Positions 28,300-40,233 of a stretch of 64,000 nt of DNA are shown here, one piece after another. The stretch spans positions 326,785 to 390,784 of the forward strand of contig NC_061064.1 of assembly GCF_021917145.1 (NCBI RefSeq), read 5' to 3'. Under the pieces are notes generated by a model. That model was given only the letters and a program-made list of their open reading frames with translations, made no database searches and was not told where the DNA came from. The position numbers and the translations under genes were made by a program. How positions within the stretch are numbered: the stretch's first letter is position 1; the number at the start of each line of letters is the position of its first letter. The DNA is from Hypomesus transpacificus (Eukaryota; Chordata; Actinopteri; Osmeriformes; Osmeridae).

Positions 28300-29269
28300 T
28301 TGGCTCTGGGTTCAGGAACTGGCGATTTGCTCGAGCTGCTTGGAACAGGAAGGACTGAACCCAGCGTGGATTTTCAAAAACCCGACATCTGTCCTTAGAT
28401 AACCATCACCAGCAAAGTTGTGTGTGGAATGTTTAGGGAGCCGTTTATGGTCCAATTTAAATATACCATATTTGTAACCTGCATTCCATATCTCTTTTTT
28501 CCCCCTAATGGGGCATGTTAAGAGCTAAATTGGCTCTGTTTTTGAGATGATATATCATTGTAGCTTATGTAAGGCAGCTGATGCACTGGGAATTTTCTGA
28601 CCTCATGAGTTACTCTTGTTTTTGAAATTATAGACAACATTTTGGTCACAGCTTAAAAATGCAGTCTTTAATGTTTCGATGAAGCAGTCCCAGGTGTTTG
28701 CAGTTGTGTGTAGCTCCGGAGTATATCACAACCAAAAATAATCCACTTGCTTTCTCTGCTTTGCTTTTTGAGGATAAACAAGGTTGTTCATGGTTTAAAG
28801 GGATACAAAGTTAAATGCACCTCGTCAGGCCTGGCGTCGATCTTTCCCAATGATTTCTATAACTTGCAAATAGCTTCTAATATGATTATACAACTGCATG
28901 ATTTTTGTTTTGTTTCAAATGTTCTAGTTTTAGATCTTAAATGGCCTCACAATGTAGATTTTATTCCCCCACAAATGTTGCTTACCATGACATGCAGAAT
29001 CGAATCCTCTTGATTTGAGGTGCTTTGATGGACTTGGTTGTGGTAAAAAAAAAAGTTGTTTTGGCAAGGTGGATGATGCAAAAGGGATCATGTCTTAAAG
29101 CCTTAGCTTAATATTGGATCAAGAATGTTTAGTGCACAAAAACACATTGACCTGTGTTTAAAACAATTAAACTTAAAAATGTATAAATAATTTGGAGTGG
29201 TCTTCCACATAGTCAATGTATATAGGCTTCATTTACACTACTGTTGTCTAACATTCCATTCATTGTGTC

Positions 29270-29275
29270 AATAAA
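29270..29275 (+). terminator. adss2 poly(A) signal
   Basis: AATAAA 971 bases after the adss2 stop codon, followed by T-rich and A-rich sequence. The 28300-29270 stretch is read as 3' UTR. Confidence 0.65.
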
Positions 29276-29367
29276 GTTTAAAAAAAACTTTACTCAGCTG
29301 TTCCAAATATATAAATAAAACGTTGGCCATCTATTGTCGCAGTCTTCACTTAATTAACACAAAACTT

Positions 29368-29480
29368 TTAAGGCAAGGGAAGTTTATTTCTATTGCACAT
29401 TTCAACAACCAGGCAATTCAAAGTGCTTTACATAAAACCATTAAAAGCATCAAAACATAATGCAAAAGAAAACAAGATTC
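29368..29480. repeat. Interspersed repeat fragment
   Basis: 'ggcaagggaagtttatttct' followed by 'aattcaaagtgctttacata' is a wording common in teleost genomes. It lies between adss2 and stx5. Confidence 0.5.
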
Positions 29481-29718
29481 CCCAAAAAATTAAGAACATT
29501 CAATAGCAATTTCATGCTGATGCTATTACACTGTGGACACAATTCAAGATCCCTTCTACACTGGTGTGGCAGGAGGCATATTTTACATTTATTAAGCAGA
29601 CGCTGTTATCTAAAGTAAATTATGAAAGTTTTTGAAGTATGTGCAGCGGATAATCAATCGGTTTATTTAATAATGGTCTGTCTAGGCTTCTGTACAATCA
29701 ATGTCTCTTTATAAGGGG

Positions 29719-29735
29719 ACGTGGCGCTGACGTCA
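29719..29735 (+). promoter_or_regulatory. stx5 promoter with ACGTGGC and TGACGTCA boxes
   Basis: ACGTGGC at 29719-29725 equals the published Golgi apparatus stress response element core, and a perfect palindromic CRE (TGACGTCA) follows at 29728-29735. About 75 bases later a candidate non-coding first exon ends at donor GTAAGG (29814). The acceptor before the coding exon is at 29,999 + 500 bases, with the exon starting at 30500. Sites are seen directly; their use is inferred. Confidence 0.55.
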
Positions 29736-30518
29736 ATGCTTCGAGGAAGTGCCCGGATTTTAACATAAAGACGTGAGCAAATTGAGAAGCGAAAGACGAA
29801 GTACTTAGTAACGGTAAGGGATATTTGACTAAAACTTTCATGAACAAAATGCGGAGGAAAGTGTCCCGTGAGTTTTACTGTGTAATTTATTTGCAGCATG
29901 ACAAATACTAGCTAGGTAGTAACTTGAAGTAGCCTAAAAGCTAGCTACAGTAGCCTACCTGTTAACTCTACAATATTAGACAAGTCCAGGTTAGCATGCT
30001 GCTAACTATCAACAAGAGAGACTGATACACCAACGTTTACCATCCTGATGTCAGCTGTTACTACTATTTGCTAGTTAAAGCCAGCTAGCTCTAGCCATCG
30101 TTTCTATTCGAACTTGTCATCCCGACCCGTTGCAAATGTATAGAGCTAGCACTACCTGTACTAGACTAGCTTCTGTACTGTACAATGATTTGGGGTTAGC
30201 TTTAATTAATAGCTTGGAACAAGATACACACTCTCAACCAAGGCTGGAACAAGATTCTTATATCAACTGTAGTATGTAGCTAAACATGAGTCATTTAAAA
30301 CAGACTTTAAGACATTGAACGTTAAACTAAAGTCAACATGGGACGGTTGCTGTCTTATCTGCGTTATCACATAACCAAGCGTATGTTCTTGTTGTGTAAT
30401 CGGAACAAACAAGATGATCAAGTCTTTTTGAAAGACAGCGCGCTGGTTTGTGTCCGCGTCGGCCACACTCCCAATTCATCCTACACTGTTCTCAAACAGG
30501 TGATGTGTCTGAGCAATC

Positions 30519-33384
30519 ATGAACACGAGACGGCGCCACGGTCCTAGGAGTCAGGAAGGGGTTTATCAAGGACCTTCCCAGACACAGCCGCCCCTGCTGC
30601 AGACTCCAGACGGACTGTCTACCTCTGCGCCGTCTCCTCCAGTCCCATTGATGGACATAAGCAACATGTCTGGGAGAGATCGCACCAACGAGTTCCAGTC
30701 AGTTTGCCGGTCTCTTCAATCACGACAGGTGAGACCAGAGGAATCAGTTATGTCTTTAGCTATGATACTGAATTGCCTTACTGCTATATCAGTTTCAACC
30801 TGTCAAGTTCAGGAACTATAGATTTTGATTGAACATTGTGGATATAAGTTCTTACTTCTTGTTCTTTTTCCCCCAGAATGGAGTCCAGGCCAATAAACCA
30901 GCCCTCAGTGCAATCAGACAAGGCAGTGACTTCACCCTCATGGCTAAGTTAGTAACTAGCAGTATTTACCCATGTTACTTCTTCTGCTTTTCTGTTTACA
31001 GGAACTTTGTTCCTGTTTACATAATTTGTTTTGGTACTTTTCTCAACAGGAGAATCGGGAGGGACTTGAGTAACACTTTTTCCAAGTTGGAAAAGCTTAC
31101 CATACGTAAGGATACAAACTGTTTTGTGTTTTATTTTCTGTCTTTTAAATCACATGTACGATGTTATGGATATTTTAATATTTCGTTCACACAGTTGCCA
31201 AAAGGAAATCCCTCTTTGACGACAAGGCTGTGGAGATTGAAGAGTTGACCTACATTGTTAAACAGGTTGGGAGAAACACATTTATAGGGGAAAGGCATTG
31301 TATTTGCATTGGCACATAATACATGAATTGCATCTTGCAGTTGCAATAGGTTTGGATGAACATATGTATTGTGGCGTTGATTACAAGTGTCACAAAGGTG
31401 TTGTATCCTTGCCTAGAGTGTAGTCTAGTAGTATAGCTTCCAAGTTGCTATATCGATGGTAATTTCAACATTAATATAGTTAAGAATTTCCATATGGATT
31501 TATAAAGTTTTAGATGATCTTAATTGAGATGTTGTGTGTTTCTCTTCACAGGACATTAACAGTCTGAATAAACAGATAGCACAACTACAGGGGCTAGTTC
31601 GATCAAGACAAAGTCAAAATGGACGACATCTACAGACACATTCCAACACCGTGGTGGTCTCCCTCCAGGTCAGGCCCTAGTTAAGACACCAGCACTTCTC
31701 TCTACAAGAGAAACCACCGTTGTCGCCCAACTGAAAATGCTTTTTTCCCCATTTCAGTCAAAACTGGCGTTGATGTCTAATGACTTCAAATCGGTGCTTG
31801 AGGTCAGGACTGAGGTAGGACTAGACCTCCAGACACACCTTATACACATTACACTAATTTGATAGTGATTTGGAAACTCAAATATATAAATGTGTCATTT
31901 GAAACCCTTATAATTCCTTTGTCTTGTTGTCTCAACTGTGCGTTATGTACCTCCCTCCAATGACGGTGTTCCCCCGCAGAACCTGAAAGAGCAGAGAACC
32001 AGACGAGATCAGTTCTCCCAAGCCCCCGCCTCGTCCCCTAACGTCAACAACTTTGGTGAGAGGAAAACCCATCGTCATGAAAGTAGCATCATGTATGGAA
32101 ATAACGTATGTATTCATCTAGCAGACTCTTTTATCCAAGGCAACACACACAGGGACTTGAACCTGTGACCTCTTGATCTTCAGTTCAATGCTCTACCACT
32201 GAGCTACATATATCCTCCTGTGTTCAGTTGCTGTGCTGATTTGTTGTAAGGTATTTCTAACCTCACTATGATCTGGGGTTTTTTGCCCGTGACACGCCCA
32301 CCCTCCTGTAGGTAACTCTGTCCTGATGCAGGACGACTCTAAATCGTCTGCTGATGTCGCTATAAACATGGATGGACGTGCCAGCCAGCAGCTGCAGCTA
32401 GTGAATGAACAGGTATTACCTCAGCACATCTCTTTGAATGGTCTCACCTAGCCAGCCTTTTTTTTTTTTTCAAACATTTCACGACTACTTCAGTTCCCAC
32501 ATTGAGAACATATTGCAGCACATCTCAGATGTTAAATCAATATACAAATAGTTAGTAAATCGTTGTGTGTATGAGTGTGTGTATATAGCCGCTGATCGAT
32601 GACACAGTAACTCATTCTTGGCTTAAATGTCATTGTGTATCAAACCGCGCTCAGTAATCTGAGTAATATAGAGTCAGATTGCTGAGCAGTTAGGGAATCG
32701 GGTTAGTAATCAGAAGGATGCAGGTTTGATTCCCGTCCGTGTCAAGTGACTGTGTGTCCTTGGGCAAGGCACTTCACCCTACTTGCCTCAGAGGGAATGT
32801 CCCTGTACTTACTGTAAGTCGCTCTGGATAAGAGCGTCTGCTAAATGACTAAATGTAATCTAAATAATGTGTTTGCTCAGGACTCTTACATCCAGAGCCG
32901 GGCAGACACGATGCAGAACATCGAGAGCACCATTGTGGAGCTGGGCTCCATCTTCCAGCAGCTGGCCCACATGGTGAAGGAGCAGGAGGAGACAGTGCAC
33001 AGGTGGGGGCAGGGGGGCAGGGAGGGATGTGTGCATGTGGATAGATGGTTGAGATGGAGGGATGAGATGAAGCTGATAAAGTGGAAAGGACCCTGGAGAA
33101 CAATGGGGAAAAAGGTCCTCAAAGTTCGTGCCCCTACAGCTTTTGTGTTGGCTGGGCACAGGGTGGGTTCAGATTTGGGTTCAGTGTTCGGTCCTCATCT
33201 GTGTCTCTTTTCCGCTTCCTGTAGGATTGACGCCAACGTGGAAGACACCCAGATGAACGTGGAAGGCGCCCACACTGAGATCCTCAAATACTTTCAGTCC
33301 GTCTCCTCAAACCGCTGGCTCCTCGTCAAAATCTTCCTTGTCCTCATCATCTTCTTCATCGTCTTTGTAGTCTTCCTCGCCTAG
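30519..33384 (+). CDS. stx5: Syntaxin-5 (ER-Golgi Qa-SNARE)
   Basis: Ten coding exons: 30519-30728, 30877-30947, 31050-31105, 31195-31265, 31552-31668, 31758-31814, 31980-32055, 32312-32412, 32881-33002, 33225-33384; 1041 nt, 346 aa (human long form 355). Marks of STX5 are the MSGRDRTNEFQS start of the short form (internal ATG at 30667), FDDKAVEIEELTYIVKQDIN, HLQTHSNTVVVSLQ, the SNARE helix from DSYIQSRADTM through HMVKEQEETV, and a C-terminal anchor of about 22 hydrophobic residues ending FVVFLA. STX5 pairs with GOSR1/2, BET1 and YKT6/SEC22B for ER-Golgi and intra-Golgi fusion. The upstream ATG gives a long form whose N-terminus NTRRRHG keeps the arginine cluster that serves as ER retrieval signal in the mammalian long isoform. 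A 5' UTR exon is likely near 29813. Intron 10 is frame-neutral and stop-free. Confidence 0.96.
32108..32215 (-). repeat. tRNA-Cys-derived SINE, family C (antisense)
   Basis: On the minus strand: 'tgtagctcagtggtagagca', 'gaagatcaagaggtcacagg', 'ttcaagtccctg', then the tail 'ccttggataaaagagtctgc'. The head is clearly tRNA-Cys-like. Lies in stx5 intron 8. Confidence 0.75.
32672..32862 (+). repeat. tRNA-derived SINE, family A
   Basis: Complete copy in stx5 intron 9, ending about 18 bases before the exon 10 acceptor at 32880. Its tail 'gataagagcgtctgctaaat' is intact. Confidence 0.85.
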
Positions 33385-34573
33385 GGGAACACCCCAGCTG
33401 GGGGGGGGGGGGGGGGGGGGTCTTTGAGTCAATCGTGAGAAGTGGACTAGAAAAGGGAGGGATGTGTTTAGAGTGGAAAAACGTGTGAGAAAAGAGGTTC
33501 TTTCATGTCTTTCTCAGGTTTCAAACTCTCACCCTTTTTGGTTTATACGAGGTGAAATCCAACACTTTGTGAACCAGGGATGTCATCTTCAGATGGATCG
33601 ATGTACGCAGGAAAGGACATGAAGTAAACTGTGTTCGCCCAGTATAATGGTTACAAATATAAAGGCACTATTTCAGTTAGACGTAAACTCTATCTCGGCG
33701 CCTACTTTTGTAGAAAACATTCCTTTTTCTTGAAAGTCACGGTTAATCCAAAGAGGACATGGTCACAGAGAGACAGCTCTTGTTCTGTGTGGCCTTACTG
33801 CCGTCCTGACTCCATTCTGGGCATTCTTTCCTATGAAGCACCTCACTGCCGTCTGTGTTTGTGTGTGGAGTGGGTCAAGGGCCCAAGTGAATCATGTGAA
33901 TGAACTTGACCTCCTGTGGTTCTGCTCTCATGGTTGGAAGAGCTGATTGGCCATGTTTTGGTAATGGCTCACCACCTCACAAGTCTGAACATGCAAGAAT
34001 CTCACACATCATGTCGGTCGAATTGGTTGTCTTGGTAATGAATTGGTTGTCTTGGTAATGAATTGCGAGCTAAGTGTTTCGTTTTTTTTCTCATGAAGAC
34101 TTCATGTTTTTACTTGTGCTGCTTTACTTGTCAAACTACAGGTACTGTCAGTACTGCTTTTACAATACAGCTGTTGTCTAATGTAAAATACAAATGTTCG
34201 TTTTATTGTAATTGTGTTCTTTCATGGATTGGACTTTGAGTGGTAGTAGACATATTTTCCTCTCAAACTCGTTCACTCAAAAATTCATATGGACAATTTT
34301 AAGTATTGTAATCTGTTTAAAAACTGTTAACACTTATTTCCTCAACAATTGTAACTCATGGAAGCACAAAAAACATTCTGAAATCAAGTTAAAGTACAGA
34401 ACCCCCAAATGTAGAGCAATTATATGTTCCAAACATTTCCAACTAGCTTGTACTTTTAGTGCCACTTGTCAAGAAAGAGTTTTTGTTCTAAAGGAAACAT
34501 TTAGATGCAGCTTACATAGAACTGTAATCTCTGCTTTCATGTAAAAAGTGCAAATAATATAAAGAGAAATAAA
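33385..34573 (+). other. stx5 3' UTR with poly-G tract and poly(A) signal
   Basis: After the stop there is a 21-base G run at 33400-33420, then AT-rich sequence ending with AATAAA at 34568-34573. A 21-bp direct duplication ('gaattggttgtcttggtaat') occurs near 34020-34060. Open frames here (33631, 34212) have no domains. Confidence 0.6.
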
Positions 34574-35075
34574 TAAGATTGAAACTTTTTAAATTTTCAC
34601 TGTGATTTGTAAGAATGTTCTGTCATAAACTTTTTCTTGTGATTTTTTTCAATAGGGTCCAGTTTGTAACACAGAATATCACATCCAGAAAGATGATTCA
34701 GGAAGGGCCAGTGGCAGTTCTAGACAAATTGTACAGGGACATTTTTACATGTAGAACCACCCTTGGAAAGTCCGAGCCAGACAAATTTAGCTGTTATCTA
34801 TTTTTATTTACATCCGTGGATTATTTACTTAAAAAGCATTTCCAAAATGAAGTAAAAAGGAGGTCAAAGCGTTGTTTAAAAACCTACCAGGAGGCTGTTG
34901 GGCTGATGTATTTTGGCACTTTAAAAGATACATTCACGATTTTAATCTCTAAATGTGACGTGTTCTCTGTGTTCGCTCATCTCCTCCACAGCATGTGACG
35001 TTCCCTCTCAGTTGTCCTCTCCCTCCTCCATCGGGCTAATGTGGGGCATGCTCCTCGTCCTCCTGCCCCTCCTGC

Positions 35076-35918
35076 TCACCCCCACGGCCGCCTCCCCCCC
35101 TCCTCATCCCCGGACGCCGTCTCGTCCTCCTCCAAGCCCCCCGTGCCCCCGGGGCTGACCATTAGGTCCCAGAGGGGGTTGATGCGCCTCTGGAAGGTGA
35201 TGTAGGAGAGGCTCTTGCTGCGTTGGTGTTCCCAGCGAGCAGCCCTCATCCTCATGACCTCCTCCTCCACGCCATCCAGACACTCGCACAGCACGGAGCG
35301 GAGGATATGGGACACCTCGCTGACCTCAGGCTCAATCTCTGTCACCAACTTCCTTGTCCTGAGGCAAGGAGGAAACATGGCAGACTGTTCATCTTATCGT
35401 GGGTGCAGCTCGGGTGTTAGAGCATTTGACGACAGATAAACACACCCACGGTTCAAATCCCTACTTTGTATCATCGATTTGAACAAAATGGCATGCTATA
35501 TGAACACATCATCATTGTCACTGCTGTGTTTTTTCTTTCGATCTATTAAACTAGATTCTCCTCATACAACCAGAGTGTTAACATTGAAACTTCCCCAACG
35601 CAATTAATCATTCTTCTCCCCACTTACTTCAGCAGGACAGGTCCACACTGGGAAGGAGGGATCTTGGCCCACAGGTCTCTCAGCTCCAGCTGCTCCCCGG
35701 GGGTTGAGCACAAACGAGGGCCGGGGAGGGTCAGCCAGCCAGCTGTACTCTACCCAGGAGCTCCCGTGGCTCAGCAGCGAGGCCCTGTCCCGGGGCTGCC
35801 GCTCAGTGCGCCTCAGTAGGGCGCCCAGCTCCAGCATCAGCGTGTTGGTCACCTGGTCCTCCGGCGAGCGCTGGCACGACACCGCGGCCTCCGAGGAGAA
35901 CACCAACCTCTGGAACAT
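35076..35918 (-). pseudogene. RD3-like gene with a one-base frameshift
   Basis: Minus-strand, two coding exons: 35918-35628 and 35358-35076 (donor GTAAGT at 35627, acceptor CAG ending 35359). The product aligns with RD3 throughout: TNTLMLELGALLRRTERQ, VEYSWLADPPRPSF, then after a frame change EQLELRDLWAKIPPSQCGP, then TEIEPEVSEVSHILRSVL and the tail ITFQRRINPLWDLM. RD3 binds and silences retinal guanylate cyclases and aids their transport in photoreceptors. In exon 1 the frame shifts inside the C4G5 run at 35695-35703, where there is one surplus base. Without that base the exon length (290) and splice phase fit exactly and the product would be 190 aa (human RD3 195). So either the assembly over-counted the homopolymer or the gene is freshly broken. 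Sequence either side of the shift is intact, and no other damage is seen. It is closer to RD3 than to RD3L. Confidence 0.8.
35396..35470 (+). repeat. Degenerate tRNA-Cys-like fragment
   Basis: 'gcagctcgggtgttagagca', 'tttgacgacagat' and 'cacggttcaaatccc' recall tRNA-Cys with many changes. It lies in the rd3-like intron. Confidence 0.5.
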
Positions 35919-35932
35919 CTGAGCGGGGCGGG

Positions 35933-36100
35933 AGACGGATGTGAGAGAGAGGGAGTTTAGACGGATGTGAGAGAGAGGGAGTTTAGACGGATGTGGGAGA
36001 GAGGGAGTTTAGACGGATGTGGGAGAGGGAGTTTAGACGGATGTGAGAGAGGGGCTTTAGACGGATGTGAGAGAGAGGGAGTTTAGACGGATGTGGGAGG
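35933..36100. repeat. Minisatellite, about 25-29 bp unit
   Basis: Six to seven copies of a unit containing 'gggagtttagacggatgtg' with variable GA content, immediately 5' of the rd3-like start codon (that gene's upstream side). Confidence 0.9.
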
Positions 36101-36103
36101 GTT

Positions 36104-36170
36104 TGGTTTAGGCAGCCCTGCACATCCAAAGGTCCCAGGTTCAAAACCCAGCCTCTGTTTTAGAGGAACA
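36104..36170 (+). repeat. Degenerate tRNA-like SINE head
   Basis: 'aggtcccaggttcaaaaccc' resembles a B-box arm following a decayed A-box region; directly followed by another repeat at 36186. Confidence 0.4.
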
Positions 36171-36185
36171 TGTTTGTGTAAATCT

Positions 36186-36290
36186 CGTTTGTACTTTGAT
36201 ATCAAATCAAATGTATTTGTATAGCCCTTTTTACACGCAAGTATGTCACAGAGGGCTTCACATATGCCCATAGTACTGCCCCTCAGACAA
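36186..36290 (+). repeat. Dispersed repeat family D, copy 1
   Basis: 'gtatttgtatagcccttttt' and 'tcacagagggcttcacata'; a second copy in the same orientation is at 47783-47870. Confidence 0.65.
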
Positions 36291-36499
36291 CCTAAACCCT
36301 CAAGCATGTGGCACTGTCGCAGGCACTGTTTGTGTACGTGCTCATCAGTAGCTGCACAGAAATTATACCTGAAGATTATTTGTAATGGCAATTATTGTAG
36401 TCCTCCATTGGTACATTTACAAAGCAATTCACACAAGTTTTGGACAGATCGGTCGTTATTTCAACAACAAAATACATGTATAAAGAAATAATGGAAAAC

Positions 36500-39400
36500 T
36501 TTATTCAGTTTCTGTTAAGTGTAGTATTATATTGACTCTTACACCATGTTAACTATGAGATGGCAACAATGACAGTGCTTTCACTCACAGCAGGACAGCT
36601 TCAGATCCAGGGAGAGAGGCTGGAGTCTGTCCCCTCGGCCTGCATTCTAACTCCCTATTAATACCAGTCTGAGAGAGCATTTTCCTGACTGGATCAGCAC
36701 TTCTCTATCCCTCAGACATCTTAATGTGCTTCAATGCCGTTGGTAAATAACGTCTGCAGTCTAAACCCAGGAGTATTTATAACGGGAATTAATTATTTTT
36801 TGTTATAATTATTATTATTTTAGATGTGATCAGTGTACAATATCTAGCCAAATGACAGAAAGCACGTAGAAAATGGTCTTGTCATGAGAGTAATACAGTT
36901 CTACCTCCCAATATGTGAAAGATTGAATTCTAATTATTGGAAATCCAGTCATAACTCTTCCAGATAAATAACGTTTTACGTCTTAAATATGTCTGTATAT
37001 TGAACACCTTAGATTACAGTACAACTCAAACACATTTTGTATCTTGGTGCTGGCAGGTCAGGTCAGCTCCCTCTCTTTCTTTAAAAGCTTTTCCAAACCA
37101 GCTGTTATTAAATTAATGTGGAAAGGAAGTTTTTGTGAATCGATTCAAGGTGTAAGTGTGTGCTGGATGTTGTCAGGTGTCTTGCTGTCTGTGGTCTGGT
37201 TGATTTCCTGCCACGACTCTGTCTCTTTGTGGTAAGTCAACAATTGTAATTTAAATATTTCTTTTTTAGAATGACCTGAAATCATCTCTGAAATCTCAGT
37301 AATAATTACAATAAGAGTATTAAATTGTATTATAATTTTGTGTTAGTGATTTCATGCCATACAAAACACAGCAATTCATACTAGAAATCCAGAGGATTCA
37401 CACCAAATGGTTCTTGTTTTTTGTTGTTTTCAGTGTGTTTTTTTTTCTTTGTTTTTTGCAAGCTTTCCTTTAACTAAATGGGTGAAAATTGCAGACGTCT
37501 ACAAAATAATCAATTTCATCGGCTGAGAAGCTCATGCATCATCAGAAATTACAGAAAAAGAGGTTTAGAGGAAGAAGGCCCTAATGTGCTCAGGACGCAG
37601 ATCTTCATCCACCACATCTTAGTTTCACTCCCCTCTCTTTCCTTGTTTTTAACTCCCTCCCCACCACCCCTTCTCCACCCCTTCTCCACCCCTTCTCCAC
37701 CCCTTCTTTTGCTCATGTAATTGCTGGTAAACATGCAACTCATTCAATCAGTTCTCTGTAGATGTTTCAGCCCAGTCCTTTTCCTTGCTTCCAGGGGCCC
37801 TCTCCATGCGTTTCACCTCTCCCCGCTCATCACTTCTCTCTCCTGTCTCTGTATCGTATCAGGTTCTGTTCTTTCAGTCTCTTTTCCATGAGCCTCAGTT
37901 CTCCTAGTGCTTACAAACTGCAGAAAGGAAATATCCTAACTCAACGCAGAGGAAGGCGTTTGGAATCCGGGTTGTGACCATCTCTGGGGGATCAGAAGTA
38001 AGAACTCAAACTTTTCCTCAAAATTGTTTTTATATGTGTCATGTCTGTAGTTGATGATGATGACATCACAGCCATGAACTTTGACTCACAACTTGGACTT
38101 GATGTAATACAGTTAATGTGATAAAAAGGTTTTTAAAAACCATAAAGATAAAAGTGTTGCTACTTTTGTGTGATATTTTGAATTTCAAAAATTAGAAAGT
38201 ATTTGTACGCACAAGCCCGGCTTAATATTATTCAAGTGGAGGCATCATTTTTTGTCTTGAGGGTCACTAATGAACAATGACTTGTTTTTACACTAGCCAC
38301 TCAATCTTTCATCCTTTTAATATTCACAGTTTCAACTCTCTCAGAGAGTCTGTTTTCTGATGACATTGTGAGCCCACTAGATGATTTCACATTCTTGTCT
38401 ATTTCTCTAAGTAAACAGTTCCTCACTTGTGTTTACTTCAAAGTGCTGTATATCTCCTGTGTCGTTCTAACTCACTACTCAGACTATGGCTTGATTTACT
38501 GAGTCCAAGCAATACGACTCCTGTTTCATAGCATTTGGATTCAGTTCAGATTTTGTGCCCAAAGGGAGGCAGCAGGCTCTCACTGAGATTGAATTGATGG
38601 AGCTAAGTGTACCTAAGAATTTAATTTGGTGGTTTTATTTATAAAAATCCAATATGTCCCATATTATCCTCGGCTCCTTTTGAATTCCAGTCAGATGCAA
38701 AAGTTCTCCATGAGATTACCGCAAATCGAAAGTAACCTTACGAACTTACAACTTTAAATCCCTGTTCATGTTGATGAGTTACTCACAGCCGATGACAAAG
38801 CAATAATTATTGATGTAGTTTCTTTGCGATACAATTCATTAATTAATTAAATAAATGTACACTGATGAAGTGATAGGATGCACATGGATCCTTGCCCGGG
38901 AAGCTGAGCTGGCCAGGGAGAGAAAGAGAGATGGAAACGTTTTTGTTTTCCTGTCAAGGCCTTGTTAAACTGAGTAGTAGACTGTGATCAATCATACCAC
39001 CTGACGGGCAAGGGAAGTCTGCCCAGACTTTGCAGCATCAAGCTACATAAGTTAATTACATGCGGAGCTTTTTAATCTTGGGGAAGGTCTACAAAGAAGG
39101 TCTTTCGGGTCTTTGGAAGAGTGTCCAGGCTCCTCCTGGTTCTCCGAGCGGCTCCTCCTCTCCTCAGCGCCCCAGTGTTGTCCACAGACATCTAACTGTG
39201 TTAACGGTTGTCAGAGTGCTTCTCAAAGGTATTCTTGTTGTTTGCTTTCTCAGCATAACAGTACGAGTTTCTCATGAATAATATATACCCGTTTATGCAT
39301 TTAAAATCCAGTTACATGTGTGGCTTCTCAGTGGAGATGCCATTTTGATACAGTTTATCAATCATGTATCATGGAACTTTTATTACGTGTGCTGCTGCGC

Positions 39401-39540
39401 TGCAAACTGCGTTCAATAAAACCCAAAGCGACGTACATAGAGAAGGAAGCCTGAACATGCACCAACATTTCACTTCATTTCTACATCCCCAATCAATTTC
39501 GACCTCCATTTTAGTGGTCTGTAAGGATAAACAGACTGGC
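36500..39540. other. Intergenic between rd3-like and kcnk4, nothing recognised
   Basis: AT-rich, with scattered low-complexity patches such as four 'ccccttctcca' units near 37668-37706. Open frames up to 80 codons lack domains and splice support. It may hold distant kcnk4 promoters or rd3-like 5' UTR, but none can be pointed to. Confidence 0.35.
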
Positions 39541-39571
39541 ACTCGCCCAGGTGGGAGGAGAGAGAGACAGA

Positions 39572-39734
<163 letters not shown>

Positions 39735-40039
39735 GGCACACAGCAGGCTCCTGCAGGAACTGCAGAGTTACACCATCAGACCAACAGAACCGAGAGAAGA
39801 TCTTTCTCTGGTCCTTCCTGTCTGGGGAGGAGATGAGGAGGAGAGCAGGAGAGGAAATGAATAAAACTGCCGATATCAAGTCAATGTAAAGTAATCACAA
39901 ATATTGAGAGGTTTAATGCCAAGAGAACAAATCAGAAGCTGTTTTTTTGTTTATTCTTATATATGATCTTTTGACTTGAGCCTGTAGATTTTACTGTTTG
40001 TCTGACTTGGTTGTTCACGCTTCCATCTGTAGTTTCACC

Positions 40040-40233
40040 CAGGGGTGTAGCCCAAAAAATATTTTTGGGTAGGCCTAGAAAAATATGGTAAGGCATCTTT
40101 TCAGTTTTTTTTTTACTTATTTAATTTACGATGTGCAATGTAATTTTTCGGAGATAGTTTCGTTTTCGGGTAGGCCTTAGAACAAATTGGGTAGGCCTGT
40201 GCCTACCCGGGCCTACCCGTGGCTACGCCCCTG
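40040..40233. mobile_element. hAT-type MITE with target duplication
   Basis: A 194-bp element with ends CAGGGGTGTAGCC and GGCTACGCCCCTG (inverted, one mismatch). It is flanked by 8-bp repeats GTTTCACC (40032-40039) and GTTCCACC (40234-40241), 7 of 8 identical, as expected for hAT insertion. Internal 'gggtaggcct' motifs occur repeatedly. No coding capacity. Confidence 0.88.
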
